A stretch of 33,001 bases of DNA from Legionellales bacterium UBA4759 (GCA_002403515.1 DHHZ01000107.1:1-33001), one strand, 5' to 3'. Shown: positions 7,079-15,595, numbered from the stretch's first letter. The notes: generated by a model not told the origin, from the sequence alone. Numbers and translations are program-made.

Positions 7079-8491
7079 CTAGCGACTGTAATACAAGGCA
7101 AATTCAAGTGGGTGTACTGCCAATCGTGACATGGCAATTTCCTCATCCATAAATGAAATTAAGGTATTGACCAATTCTAAACTCATGACACCACCATTTA
7201 ATAAGAACTCATAGTCTTGGGATAATGCATCTCGCGCTGTTTCCAAAGATGATGCCAATTGAGGAATTTTGTTTTCTTCTTCGGCAGACAAATGATACAA
7301 ATTGTTTTCCATGGCTTGGCCAGGAGAAATCTTCTTTTGAATACCATCAAGACCTGCCAAAAGCATCGCTGTAAATGCCAAATAAGGATTTGCCATACAG
7401 TCTGGGAAACGAACTTCAATTCTTTTGGCTTTAGGATTGGTGACCAAAGGAATACGAATAGCAGCAGATCGGTTTCGATAGCCATAAGCCAAATAGGTCG
7501 GTGCTTCATAACCTGGCACTAAGCGTCGATAACTGTTAATGGTTGGATTGGTGATGGCATTGAGTGCCTTGGCATGATGTAAAATACCACCAATGTAGTG
7601 TAAAGCCATTTCAGACAAACCACCGTATCCATCTCCTGAAAAAAGATTTTCACCATTTTTTAGTAAAGATTGATGACAATGCATCCCGCTGCCATTATCG
7701 CCAACCAAAGGCTTCGGCATGAATGTTGCTGTTTTACCAAATTGATGGGCAGTATTGTGGATTACATATTTTAATAATTGGATCTCATCAGCTTTTTGAG
7801 TTAAAAAACCACATTTGGTGGCAACTTCACATTGATTAGCTGTTGCAACTTCATGGTGATGCGCTTCAACGACAATGCCCATTTGATGAAGTGTTGCTGA
7901 AATCGCAGAACGAAGATCTTGAGATGAGTCAACAGGTGGTACTGGAAAATAGCCACCTTTTACTGAAGGACGATGACCATGGTTTCCACCCTCAATAAGT
8001 TTTGAGGAGTTCCATGCCGCTTCATGGGAATCAATTTGATAAGAAACCCGACCCATGTCGTTTTGCCAACGCACGTCATCAAAAATAAAAAATTCTGGTT
8101 CTGGCCCGAACAGAACACCATCAGCAATACCGGAGTCTTGCAAAAATTTTTCAGCTCTCATGGCGATGGTTCTTGGATCAAAGGCATAGTCTTGACGTGT
8201 GGTTAAGTCTTGAACTTTACAACGCAAACTGATGGTTTTATTGCGATAAAATGGGTCAATGATAATTGGGGCATCAAAACAAGGAATTAATGTTAAATCA
8301 GAACAATTAATCTCCTGCCAACCTTTAATAGAAGAACCGTCGATGGCTTTACCCATGGTTGCAAAATCACTATCAATCATTTGCACAGGAATGGTCACGT
8401 GGTGCTCTTTTCCTTGTAAATCTGAAAACCTTAAATCAACAAATTCAACATGTTCTCGTTGAATAACATCTTGTAAATCTTGTAATGACAT
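7079..8491 (-). CDS. glnA: Type I glutamine synthetase
   Basis: Makes glutamine from glutamate and ammonia with ATP; a dodecameric cytoplasmic enzyme of 470 residues (469 in E. coli). Visible motifs are FGPEPEFFIFD (metal-binding Glu), EGGNHGHRPSVKGGYFPVPP, NGSGMHCHQSL and NPTINSYRRLVPGYEAP. Tyr399 in NLYHLSAEE is the site that GlnE adenylylates in the GS I-beta type, so control by adenylylation is expected; glnE and glnB are not in the window. The frame opens at a TTG at 8497, but AGGAG lies six bases before ATG 8491, which gives MSLQDLQ. No ntrBC follows. Confidence 0.97.
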   Translation of the reverse strand: MSLQDLQDVIQREHVEFVDLRFSDLQGKEHHVTIPVQMIDSDFATMGKAIDGSSIKGWQEINCSDLTLIPCFDAPIIIDPFYRNKTISLRCKVQDLTTRQDYAFDPRTIAMRAEKFLQDSGIADGVLFGPEPEFFIFDDVRWQNDMGRVSYQIDSHEAAWNSSKLIEGGNHGHRPSVKGGYFPVPPVDSSQDLRSAISATLHQMGIVVEAHHHEVATANQCEVATKCGFLTQKADEIQLLKYVIHNTAHQFGKTATFMPKPLVGDNGSGMHCHQSLLKNGENLFSGDGYGGLSEMALHYIGGILHHAKALNAITNPTINSYRRLVPGYEAPTYLAYGYRNRSAAIRIPLVTNPKAKRIEVRFPDCMANPYLAFTAMLLAGLDGIQKKISPGQAMENNLYHLSAEEENKIPQLASSLETARDALSQDYEFLLNGGVMSLELVNTLISFMDEEIAMSRLAVHPLEFALYYSR

Positions 8492-8519
8492 GACCAACTC
8501 CTAGGATATAATAGAGTTG

Positions 8520-8548
8520 ATTATCAAACTTAAATATATAAGTGTCAA
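8520..8548 (-). promoter_or_regulatory. Sigma-70 promoter of glnA
   Basis: A perfect -35 TTGACA (8548-8543), a 17-base spacer and a -10 GATAAT (8525-8520), lying 29 bases before the glnA ATG. A small palindrome, TTGATTATCAA, overlaps the -10 box and could be an operator. I saw no obvious sigma-54 GG-N10-GC element nearby. Confidence 0.75.
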
Positions 8549-8621
8549 TCTCAGTACATGTTGTTTTTTTGGAAAAAAATTGATAATAAATACTTAAGTC
8601 TTGAATACTGATTAATAACCA

Positions 8622-9695
8622 TCAATCAAACTCAATATTTTGATATTGAACTTCTAAATAATCATGAAAATGATGAATTCCTTTTTCAAGAATTGGATGA
8701 ATTTCAGGTTGAATTTCCAATTCCGACTGTGAACGATAGAGCGCTACCTTTCCCTGTTGTATTGCACAACATATCTCATCATCCTCTTTAGCTGTGTCTA
8801 AATAAAACTCCCTAGAAAGATTAGCGAAATCAGGATTTATTGATAAGGCTTTAAAATTAAAAAAGAAATCCACATGATTGATAGTTTCAGTGGCAGATAT
8901 AGGCTTTAATGTACTTATTACTATCATATATGGGTATACTTCTATCATTGTAGAGGGGTAAATAGTCATCCAAATCACTTTATTTAATGAAATTAATTTT
9001 GATATTGCCTGCAAAGCAGAACTGTAGTTCATGAATTTTTCAGAATTTAATTTTTTTATATTTTTATGTAAATCAACAATCTGTAAACTAAAACCACTTC
9101 CCACATGCCATTCTAGATTTTGTACATCCACCAATGAACGAAGTCCTGGATGAATAGCAGGAACATGATAATCATCTAAATAATTTTCTATAAATATTTT
9201 CCAATTGTATGGGGCATGAAGCGTCTCAGAACTATGAAAAGTATAATCTTCAAAATTGATTAACTTTAATAATTCAATGGTATTTGAATCCATTGAAGGT
9301 TTTTTTTGGATGAAAAATAAGTCATTCCATTCAAACACTGTTTGTTTTTTTAAAGAAACACAAGGCACTGTCTCAAAATGAGGGGCCTTGGTCAATTGGC
9401 CTTCTAAATTATAATTCCATCGATGAAACGGGCAAGTGATAGAAGAGACTTTACCAGAATTTTTTAATATCAATGCTTGATGGTGCTGGCAAATATTTTT
9501 TATACATTCGATACCAAATTGATTGCGAAGAAAAATTAATTCATCATCAAAGCGTTTAGACACCCAGTAACTCCCAAGTTCTGGTATCATTTTTTCATGA
9601 CCAAGATATAAGGACTCATTTTTGAAGATGGTGCTTAATTCTTTGTTAAAAACAAAATCATTTGCATAAATTTCTGTTTTATAAGTTTTCTTCAT
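8622..9695 (-). CDS. Rieske-type non-haem iron oxygenase, alpha-subunit-like
   Basis: A 357-residue ring-hydroxylating-oxygenase-like protein. The Rieske [2Fe-2S] ligands are Cys69-x-His71 and Cys88-x2-His91 (CPFHRW). The mononuclear iron site is visible as Asp174, His177 and His182 in NYLDDYHVPAIHPG. Such enzymes hydroxylate or demethylate small molecules using electrons from a separate reductase; no reductase or ferredoxin gene is nearby, so a general partner must serve. The substrate cannot be read from the sequence; choline, carnitine or another aliphatic substrate is as likely as an aromatic ring. AGGTG before the ATG overlaps the stop codon of the upstream transporter gene, which implies coupled translation. 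The region is visibly richer in A and T than glnA or gspF. Confidence 0.85.
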   Translation of the reverse strand: MKKTYKTEIYANDFVFNKELSTIFKNESLYLGHEKMIPELGSYWVSKRFDDELIFLRNQFGIECIKNICQHHQALILKNSGKVSSITCPFHRWNYNLEGQLTKAPHFETVPCVSLKKQTVFEWNDLFFIQKKPSMDSNTIELLKLINFEDYTFHSSETLHAPYNWKIFIENYLDDYHVPAIHPGLRSLVDVQNLEWHVGSGFSLQIVDLHKNIKKLNSEKFMNYSSALQAISKLISLNKVIWMTIYPSTMIEVYPYMIVISTLKPISATETINHVDFFFNFKALSINPDFANLSREFYLDTAKEDDEICCAIQQGKVALYRSQSELEIQPEIHPILEKGIHHFHDYLEVQYQNIEFD

Positions 9696-9703
9696 TTTGG
9701 CAC

Positions 9704-10609
9704 CTAAAATAATGTTGAAATTCCTATGAAAATTTCATATTGATAATCTAGCTCCTTTAACTCTTGATTTAAATGATTGGAGATTTTTATTAAATCTTTG
9801 CTGTTAAAATCATTATCTTTCTTTAAAATTAAACTCACAAACATTTGTTGGCCTAAATAGCGAATACGGATTTTTTCAATTTCAACGTCAGGAAAATTGA
9901 TATCCATGATTTGAATAATGTTTAATTGAATAGTCTCTGTGACTGATGTATTTATGTTCCCATCTAAAAGCTCAATAAATCCCTCTCGAATAATTCTTAT
10001 AGGTTCAGGGATGATGAATATTACAAGAACGATAAGAACCATTGGGTCGATATATTTGCTAAAGTAAGCATAAGAGGTTTGATCAATTAACCAAGCTATC
10101 ACAAAACTCATGACCAAACCCGCTGATTGAACAATGTCTATGACCCAATTTAATGCAAGAATTTCTAAAACCTTACTTGGTTCTTCACTATGACTCGCTT
10201 TAACATATAAATACATCACGATACAAACCAAAAGAAAAATGAATTGAAAAATGATAATTTCCAAAAAATTTTCAACATATTCATGTTTGATAAATTGATT
10301 TATGGAATTATAAGCTGCAAAAAGACATGCTAGTAAAATTAAAAATGCTTGAAAAATTGCTATCATGGACTGTATTTTCTGAAAGCCTAGAGGAAATTGT
10401 AAGGTTGGTTGATGAATTTTTTTCTTAGAAAGATTCAATAAAATGAAATACCCAAAAGTCAACATAAAACAATAGGCTGTATCAAACATTATCGCAGAAG
10501 AATTATTTTTTAATCCTATCCAAAAACATACGATAGCACCTAATAAATTGATAACAATCGTATATTTGATAGTTTTTTGCTCATTGTACAATGCTTTGAT
10601 TTCTTTCAT
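9704..10609 (-). CDS. Cation diffusion facilitator-like membrane protein, divergent metal site
   Basis: A 301-residue protein with six predicted membrane segments (about 15-33, 38-58, 78-100, 112-136, 150-172, 186-205) and a C-terminal soluble domain of about 90 residues: the layout of the CDF/YiiP family, which exports Zn, Fe, Mn or related cations by proton exchange. The four metal ligands of YiiP (Asp45, Asp49, His153, Asp157) align with Asp43, Cys47, Asn154 and Asp158 here, so the site is D-C-N-D. The loop after the second segment keeps a degenerate FPLGFQKIQ in place of HPYGHGKAE. No good ribosome-binding site precedes ATG 10609; a TATAAT lies 29 bases upstream. It is cotranscribed with the Rieske oxygenase gene. 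Confidence 0.83.
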   Translation of the reverse strand: MKEIKALYNEQKTIKYTIVINLLGAIVCFWIGLKNNSSAIMFDTAYCFMLTFGYFILLNLSKKKIHQPTLQFPLGFQKIQSMIAIFQAFLILLACLFAAYNSINQFIKHEYVENFLEIIIFQFIFLLVCIVMYLYVKASHSEEPSKVLEILALNWVIDIVQSAGLVMSFVIAWLIDQTSYAYFSKYIDPMVLIVLVIFIIPEPIRIIREGFIELLDGNINTSVTETIQLNIIQIMDINFPDVEIEKIRIRYLGQQMFVSLILKKDNDFNSKDLIKISNHLNQELKELDYQYEIFIGISTLF

Positions 10610-10725
10610 ATAAAAATTAAAATTTGGCCTTAATATAATTATAGCTCCTAATATGGATTTATCTTCGTGTTTCTAATTTAGTTCATATCCTATCGCTTAA
10701 AAAATTACATTAATCCACTGAACTT

Positions 10726-10755
10726 TTGACTTAGAACGTACAAAAGATGTACGAT
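10726..10755 (+). promoter_or_regulatory. Probable promoter of the gsp operon with an inverted repeat
   Basis: TTGACT (10726-10731), an 18-base spacer and TACGAT (10750-10755). A palindrome, CGTAC-N7-GTACG (10737-10753), lies inside the spacer and overlaps the -10 box, the usual place for a repressor site. No other candidate is as good in the 175 bases before gspF. Confidence 0.5.
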
Positions 10756-10784
10756 ATGAGTATGACATATTTATCTGATATTCA

Positions 10785-11978
10785 ATGAAGACATTTCAAT
10801 ACCATGCCGTAAACCCACAGGGGCAAAAACAAAAAGGAACAATTGATGCCAACACTGATGTACTAGCCAAACAACACTTAAAAAAACAAGGATTGATTGT
10901 TCTTAGTATTCAAGAAAAACAAAAACATTTTTTTCATTTTGAAAGACAGCCCAACAATCAAGATATATGCCTTTTTACTAGACAACTTGCCACCTTTCTT
11001 GCTGCTGGTATTCCGTTAACCGATGCCTTACACGGCATGATCCAAGAACAATCACAGACTTTAATGCGCCCTATTATTCAAGGTATCTATCAAAAAGTAC
11101 TCGAGGGTTACTCACTTGCACAGGCATTAAAACAATATCCAAAACTGTTTTCAAAACTCTACTGCGCAACCATTTATGCTGGTGAACAATCCGGACAATT
11201 GGATAACGTACTTGAGCAATTGGCCAATTACATTGAACATCTTCATCACGCCAAACAAAAGATTCAGCAAGCACTCATTTACCCCAGTCTAATGATTGGT
11301 GTTGCACTTATCATCATTTTCTTTCTCATGACCCAAGTAGTTCCCAAAATTCTTTCCATTTTTGATGACAATCAACAAGCCCTGCCATTGATGACCAAAA
11401 TCTTGATTGGCATGAGTCATACACTAAGTATCGCCTTCCCATTCATCATTGTATTTTTGTTATTGTTGGGTTGGCTTATTTATCACAAAAGAAACGATAT
11501 CGCTTGGCGTCGGCGCTGGCATCAAAAATGGATTGAGTACAGTATTTATCGACGTTTTATTCAAATGACGCAGGTACCTCGCTATTTACACACCATGCGA
11601 ATTCTTTTGTCTTCTGGGGTGAATGTCATTGACAGTATGAATGTATCTAGCCAATTGATGACGAATTTAATTGTTCAAGATAAATTTCAAGAAGCCACAC
11701 AAAAGGTTAAAGAAGGCGTTTCTATCAGTCAGGCACTTTCTCAAACTCAATGGTTATCCAATATGACCATCCACCTCATTCAAAGTGGAGAAAAAAGTGG
11801 TCAAATTTCTGAAATGCTTGAAAGAGCGGCCACTCAAATTGATACAGCAAGACAACAATGGATGGACACTGGATTAAAACTCCTAGAGCCCATGATTATT
11901 CTTCTTATGGGCGGATTTGTACTTTTTGTTGTGTTAGCGATACTATTGCCTATTTTTCAAATGCAACAATTGGTATAA
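10785..11978 (+). CDS. gspF: Type II secretion inner-membrane platform protein GspF
   Basis: The polytopic core protein of the type II secretion platform (397 residues, 400-410 typical). The N-terminal MKTFQYHAVNPQGQKQKGT matches the start of GspF proteins and fixes the start codon, although no clear ribosome-binding site precedes it. Two GspF/PilC repeats of about 120 residues are seen, each with a conserved FTRQLATFLAAGIPL-like or MRILLSSGVNVIDS-like opening and an E-x-SGQ (GEQSGQ, GEKSGQ) turn. Three membrane segments follow at about 170-190, 205-228 and 365-392. It heads the gspFGIJK operon. The ATPase GspE and secretin GspD are not in the window. Confidence 0.96.
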   Translation: MKTFQYHAVNPQGQKQKGTIDANTDVLAKQHLKKQGLIVLSIQEKQKHFFHFERQPNNQDICLFTRQLATFLAAGIPLTDALHGMIQEQSQTLMRPIIQGIYQKVLEGYSLAQALKQYPKLFSKLYCATIYAGEQSGQLDNVLEQLANYIEHLHHAKQKIQQALIYPSLMIGVALIIIFFLMTQVVPKILSIFDDNQQALPLMTKILIGMSHTLSIAFPFIIVFLLLLGWLIYHKRNDIAWRRRWHQKWIEYSIYRRFIQMTQVPRYLHTMRILLSSGVNVIDSMNVSSQLMTNLIVQDKFQEATQKVKEGVSISQALSQTQWLSNMTIHLIQSGEKSGQISEMLERAATQIDTARQQWMDTGLKLLEPMIILLMGGFVLFVVLAILLPIFQMQQLV

Positions 11979-12010
11979 AATGTATTAAACTTTTTTTTAA
12001 GGTATGAATT

Positions 12011-12412
12011 ATGTCAAAACAACAAGGGTTTTCATTAATAGAGATTATGGTGGTGGTTGTCATTATGGGTATTCTTGCTGCCCTTATTGTGCCTAATATC
12101 ATGAGCAGACCCGACCAAGCTCGCTCTGTTAAAGCCAAACAAGACATATTGGCACTCGAAAATTCTCTAGAACTCTATCGACTTGACAATGGTTTTTATC
12201 CAAGTGAAGAGCAAGGTTTAGAAGCATTGGTGGTACAACCTGATATCGAACCCTTGCCATTAAACTGGCGTAGTTACTTAAAAAGCCTACCCAAAGATCC
12301 ATGGGGACACCCTTATCATTATCTCAATCCTGGCGAGCATTCAGAAATTGATATTTTTAGTGATGGCGCCCCAGGTGAAAAAAACAAAGTTATTGGCAAT
12401 TGGTCTGAGTAA
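12011..12412 (+). CDS. gspG: Major pseudopilin GspG
   Basis: The main subunit of the type II secretion pseudopilus, 133 residues. The short leader MSKQQG is cut by prepilin peptidase before FSLIEIMVVVVIMGILAAL, which has the needed Glu at position +5. The C-terminal half keeps family features: RLDNGFYPSEEQGLEAL and the YLKSLPKDPWGHPYHY segment, followed by the calcium-loop-like DIFSDGAPG. TAAGG lies eight bases before the ATG. Its stop shares one base with the gspI start codon. The next gene would normally be gspH but is gspI here. Confidence 0.96.
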   Translation: MSKQQGFSLIEIMVVVVIMGILAALIVPNIMSRPDQARSVKAKQDILALENSLELYRLDNGFYPSEEQGLEALVVQPDIEPLPLNWRSYLKSLPKDPWGHPYHYLNPGEHSEIDIFSDGAPGEKNKVIGNWSE

Positions 12413-12789
12413 TGAATAAAAGACAACAACTTGGATTTACCTTAATCGAAGTCATGGTCGCCTTGGTTGTTGTCAGTATTGGTCTTGGCGCCCTTCTGGC
12501 AGCCACCTCACAAAATATAAGAACTTATCAAAGACTTCAAACCCACATGGCTGAAAACTGGGTCAGTTTGCAAACTGTTAATATGCTAAGAATTGGCTTA
12601 ATTTCACTGCAAGACAATCAACCCAGTTTTACCGTCACACGCATTAAAAATTTAAAAATTTATTCTAAAGTGGAAAAAAAAACCACCAGCCTCCCCTTTT
12701 TAAAACAAATTAAAATATCGACCCGCGCCTTACCTCGTGGAGCTTATGATCAAATCAATTATACCTACACCTATGAATCTAATACCTAA
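12412..12789 (+). CDS. gspI: Minor pseudopilin GspI
   Basis: A 125-residue pseudopilin that forms the pilus tip complex with GspJ and GspK. The leader MNKRQQLG is followed by FTLIEVMVALVVVSIGLGAL, the classic processing site with Glu at +5. The mid-region METHMAENW-like stretch (here THMAENWVSLQTVN) is typical of GspI. The start codon overlaps the gspG stop (TAATG), and the end overlaps gspJ by 17 bases, so translation is coupled. The protein follows GspG directly; I found no gspH frame between them. Confidence 0.93.
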   Translation: MNKRQQLGFTLIEVMVALVVVSIGLGALLAATSQNIRTYQRLQTHMAENWVSLQTVNMLRIGLISLQDNQPSFTVTRIKNLKIYSKVEKKTTSLPFLKQIKISTRALPRGAYDQINYTYTYESNT

Positions 12790-13366
12790 GCAAAAAGGCT
12801 ATACCCTTGTTGAGATTCTCGTTGCTCTCATGATATTTTCCATTTTGTCTGTTATCACGACGATGGCGATGAAGAAAATCTTTGGCCAATATGATGACCT
12901 TAAAAAAAACTACCAATCTTGGCAAAACATCAACCAAGTAATTCAAAATTTAAATGAACAAACCCAGCAGCTGATTAGACGCCCAATTAAAGCCAATGAT
13001 GAACATTTATTTCCTGTTTTTATTGGTCAACCAGACTATGTGGAATGGACCTACACCCAAACAGCCACCCAACAACTCAAAAGAATTGCCTATTCATGTA
13101 AAAATCAACAACTCATCAGACGTCAGTGGTCAGTTCTAGACCCTATCTCCCGAAATAGTTATCATGATACGGTATTAATCAAAAATTTACAGGAATGCCG
13201 ATTTCGTTACCTTTATCAAAACCGAGATATCAAGGCCATGTGGATACCCAATCGTTACATCCCATCACCACGTGGAATGCAACTGATTTTAACTTGGAAT
13301 AACCAACAAACCATTCAGTTGTGGTTTGCATTACCCCCATTTATTTATGAAATACAATCGCAATAA
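12773..13366 (+). CDS. gspJ: Minor pseudopilin GspJ
   Basis: A 197-residue minor pseudopilin. The leader MNLIPKQKG precedes YTLVEILVALMIFSILSVI, with Glu at +5; the first mature residue is Tyr where Phe is usual. The rest contains the GspJ-type PVFIGQPDYVEWTYT strand and a C-terminal RGMQLILTW segment. The frame opens upstream at 12737, but ATG 12773 gives a normal-length leader. It overlaps gspI by 17 bases and gspK by 20 bases, a tightly packed unit in which the proteins assemble together at the pseudopilus tip. Confidence 0.92.
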   Translation: MNLIPKQKGYTLVEILVALMIFSILSVITTMAMKKIFGQYDDLKKNYQSWQNINQVIQNLNEQTQQLIRRPIKANDEHLFPVFIGQPDYVEWTYTQTATQQLKRIAYSCKNQQLIRRQWSVLDPISRNSYHDTVLIKNLQECRFRYLYQNRDIKAMWIPNRYIPSPRGMQLILTWNNQQTIQLWFALPPFIYEIQSQ

Positions 13367-14282
13367 CCAACAAGGAAGCGCTCTCATCAGCGCTCTTATC
13401 ATCGTGATGTTGATTGCCAGCGTGACAACGGCCTGGATCAGTCAAACTCATTTTCATGTGCGTTATCAAAAGCTCATCAATGAGAATGCACAAGCAACCT
13501 GGTTGGCTGATGGTGCTAAAATCTGGACTGTACAAATTCTTAAAAAAACAAAATTCAAACAAACCAATCCTATCTTAGCTACACTACATACCAAAAACAT
13601 CCCCTTACCACCCCAATGGAAAATTGAAGCACAAATTAGCGATGCTCAAGCACTTGTAAATTTAAATACCATATCCGAGCAAAGCATGCGCCTGACCTAT
13701 TATTTACTCATCAAAGACCTTTTGGGTGATAGTCATCGTGCAAATATCAATGATATTTATTATGCTAGTATTACCTGGCTAGACCCCAGTCTTTTAAGGC
13801 AACGTTATCAAGAATTTAAAGCCCAATATGCTCAAAAAAAACCACCTTATTTACCGGGTGGCCAACCCATGCAAACCCTGGATGAGTATCGCTTAATCAG
13901 TGGCATGACCCCGCAAATATTTAAGATTCTCAAACCTTATATTACTGTCATTCCAGAAAGTGTTCCCATTAATCTCAACACCTGTGATGAAAAAATAATT
14001 AAAAGTTTAAGGCCTGGGCTTAAAGACAATGAAGTAAAAAAGATAATTTATGCAAGAGGAACTCGCGGATTTAGCACAAATAATGAACTCTTTGCGGTGT
14101 TACAAGAATTTAAAATTCCTGTTCAAAATGTAACCACACAAAGTCAGTATTTTTGGCTGAGAGTAAAAATAACGGCGCCCTCTGGACGCCGTTTTATATC
14201 AAAATATTTGATTTATCGAAGATTGGTGAATAAAACCAAGAACACAAAAGTCGTTGTTCTTCAACAATTCACCAACGATTAG
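13347..14282 (+). CDS. gspK: Minor pseudopilin GspK
   Basis: A large minor pseudopilin, 311 residues. The leader MKYNRNNQQG precedes SALISALIIVMLIASVTTAW and, as is usual for GspK, lacks Glu at +5. The helical insertion typical of the family follows, with DAQALVNLNT near the start of the globular part and a helix-hairpin-helix-like PINLNTCDEKIIKSL segment near the end. The frame opens at TTG 13326, but ATG 13347 gives a proper leader. It caps the GspI-J-K tip complex. The last 4 bases overlap the end of mltA on the other strand, and a hairpin at 14171-14193 lies within its coding region. Confidence 0.94.
   Translation: MKYNRNNQQGSALISALIIVMLIASVTTAWISQTHFHVRYQKLINENAQATWLADGAKIWTVQILKKTKFKQTNPILATLHTKNIPLPPQWKIEAQISDAQALVNLNTISEQSMRLTYYLLIKDLLGDSHRANINDIYYASITWLDPSLLRQRYQEFKAQYAQKKPPYLPGGQPMQTLDEYRLISGMTPQIFKILKPYITVIPESVPINLNTCDEKIIKSLRPGLKDNEVKKIIYARGTRGFSTNNELFAVLQEFKIPVQNVTTQSQYFWLRVKITAPSGRRFISKYLIYRRLVNKTKNTKVVVLQQFTND
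14171..14193 (-). terminator. Terminator-like hairpin inside gspK, positioned for mltA
   Basis: A 7-bp GC-rich stem, AACGGCG with CGCCGTT, loop 9 bases. Read on the minus strand it is followed by ATTTTTACT and lies about 85 bases beyond the mltA stop. Read on the plus strand it is followed by TTATAT and lies 90 bases before the gspK stop. It is best explained as the mltA terminator embedded in gspK. Confidence 0.55.
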
Positions 14283-15427
14283 CCGGTGAAGTGACGTGGC
14301 AATAACAACCAATAATCCCCAGACTCACTCATGAGGTTTGCAATTTTGGTCGCTTTGTCACCAGCGCCCCAATAAATGTCACCTCGAATAGGACCGCGAA
14401 TGGCACCACCAGTATCTTGGGCAACCATCACGCGATTTAACGGCTTGAAATCACCATCGGTATTCACCGGATGCTTGGTGGTTAAAAATAACGGCATACC
14501 CATAGGAATATAACGTCTATCTACAGCCATCGAGTATTTTGGAACCAATACGGATTGATGCGCACCACTGAAATCACTATTGTCATATTTGGTAAAATAA
14601 ACATATGAAGGATTTCGATAAACCAATGATGACATTTTCTCTGGATGTTTCGCAAAATAATCACGAATATTTTCAATAGATGCTCTAGCTCGACTGATAA
14701 AATGTGAATCAATGGCCATTTGCGCTAATGATTTATAACGATGACCGTTTTCATTATCATAAGCAACAAAGCATTTTTTACCATGCCCGAGATCAATCAC
14801 CCCTGACCCTTCAATTTCAAGTGCCATTGCATCTACGGGATTTTTTAACCAAGCAATGACTTTGGCCTTACCTGCTAATGCACCTTTATAAATTTCTGCA
14901 CGAGAGAATGCTTTTGCACCTCGACGTGGCGTTTCATACAATGGTGTATTGTACTTTGAACTTCGTGTTAAACTGCCTTTAAATATTGGCGAATAGTAGC
15001 CTGTAAATCGACCCTTACTGGTATTTCTCCAGTGATAAGGTTTGAAAAAGTCCTCAAAAAAGCCTTTTGCTTCTTCTTCACTGGGATTTTCTAATTGATG
15101 AGCCACTTGGCAAATAGGCAACCAATCTTTGACTTTCAAAGAAACCATGCGACTACCCACTCGAGTATTGGGATTCATTTTTTCCCAAACCTCACAGGAG
15201 TTTTCAAAAGCTTGGAAAGACTTCACCACATCAGCATTTTCCCACTGAGGCAGTTGATCAAAATCTGTGGGTTTTAAGTTGCTTGCCGAAACAGTTACAG
15301 GAGACTTCACAAATTTTTCTCGATCACGACGAGGTGATTTTTTAATTTGTTTTGCAACAGGCATTAAAACTACAGTAGAGACGACAGCTAAAAGAGTTAC
15401 AATCAGAATTTTTAAATATTTTTTCAT
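14279..15427 (-). CDS. mltA: Membrane-bound lytic transglycosylase MltA
   Basis: Cleaves the MurNAc-GlcNAc bond of peptidoglycan, leaving 1,6-anhydro-MurNAc. The 382-residue protein has the MltA domain (RFTGYYSPIFKGSL, then LEIEGSGVIDLG) and the C-terminal 3D domain AQDTGGAIRGPIRGD with its catalytic Asp residues. The frame runs up to 15508, but GGAG lies five bases before ATG 15427. The N-terminus is a hydrophobic segment (KKYLKILIVTLLAVVSTVVL) with no lipobox Cys, unlike E. coli MltA, so it is probably an inner-membrane-anchored or soluble periplasmic enzyme and not an outer-membrane lipoprotein. Its stop codon overlaps that of gspK by 4 bases. Confidence 0.94.
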   Translation of the reverse strand: MKKYLKILIVTLLAVVSTVVLMPVAKQIKKSPRRDREKFVKSPVTVSASNLKPTDFDQLPQWENADVVKSFQAFENSCEVWEKMNPNTRVGSRMVSLKVKDWLPICQVAHQLENPSEEEAKGFFEDFFKPYHWRNTSKGRFTGYYSPIFKGSLTRSSKYNTPLYETPRRGAKAFSRAEIYKGALAGKAKVIAWLKNPVDAMALEIEGSGVIDLGHGKKCFVAYDNENGHRYKSLAQMAIDSHFISRARASIENIRDYFAKHPEKMSSLVYRNPSYVYFTKYDNSDFSGAHQSVLVPKYSMAVDRRYIPMGMPLFLTTKHPVNTDGDFKPLNRVMVAQDTGGAIRGPIRGDIYWGAGDKATKIANLMSESGDYWLLLPRHFTG

Positions 15428-15458
15428 GGGTACTCCATAACAAAAACAATTAAGCCAC

Positions 15459-15487
15459 ATTATATCAAAAAAAATAAATAATGTACA
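15459..15487 (-). promoter_or_regulatory. Probable mltA promoter
   Basis: TGTACA (15487-15482), a 17-base spacer and a perfect TATAAT (15464-15459), 32 bases before the mltA ATG. The -35 matches four of six consensus bases. Confidence 0.5.
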
Positions 15488-15595
15488 TATTATGATCAGA
15501 AAAATCATGCATAGCCATTTAAAACTGAAATAATGTTTGAAATTTTCTCTTCAATAAAAAGCGAGAGACACAACATTTGTTTTTGTGATAAGTCA

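Noticed and set aside
7198..7509. 103-codon minus-strand frame inside glnA
   Set aside because: It is an alternative frame of glnA, with Trp- and Lys-heavy residues typical of shadow translation.
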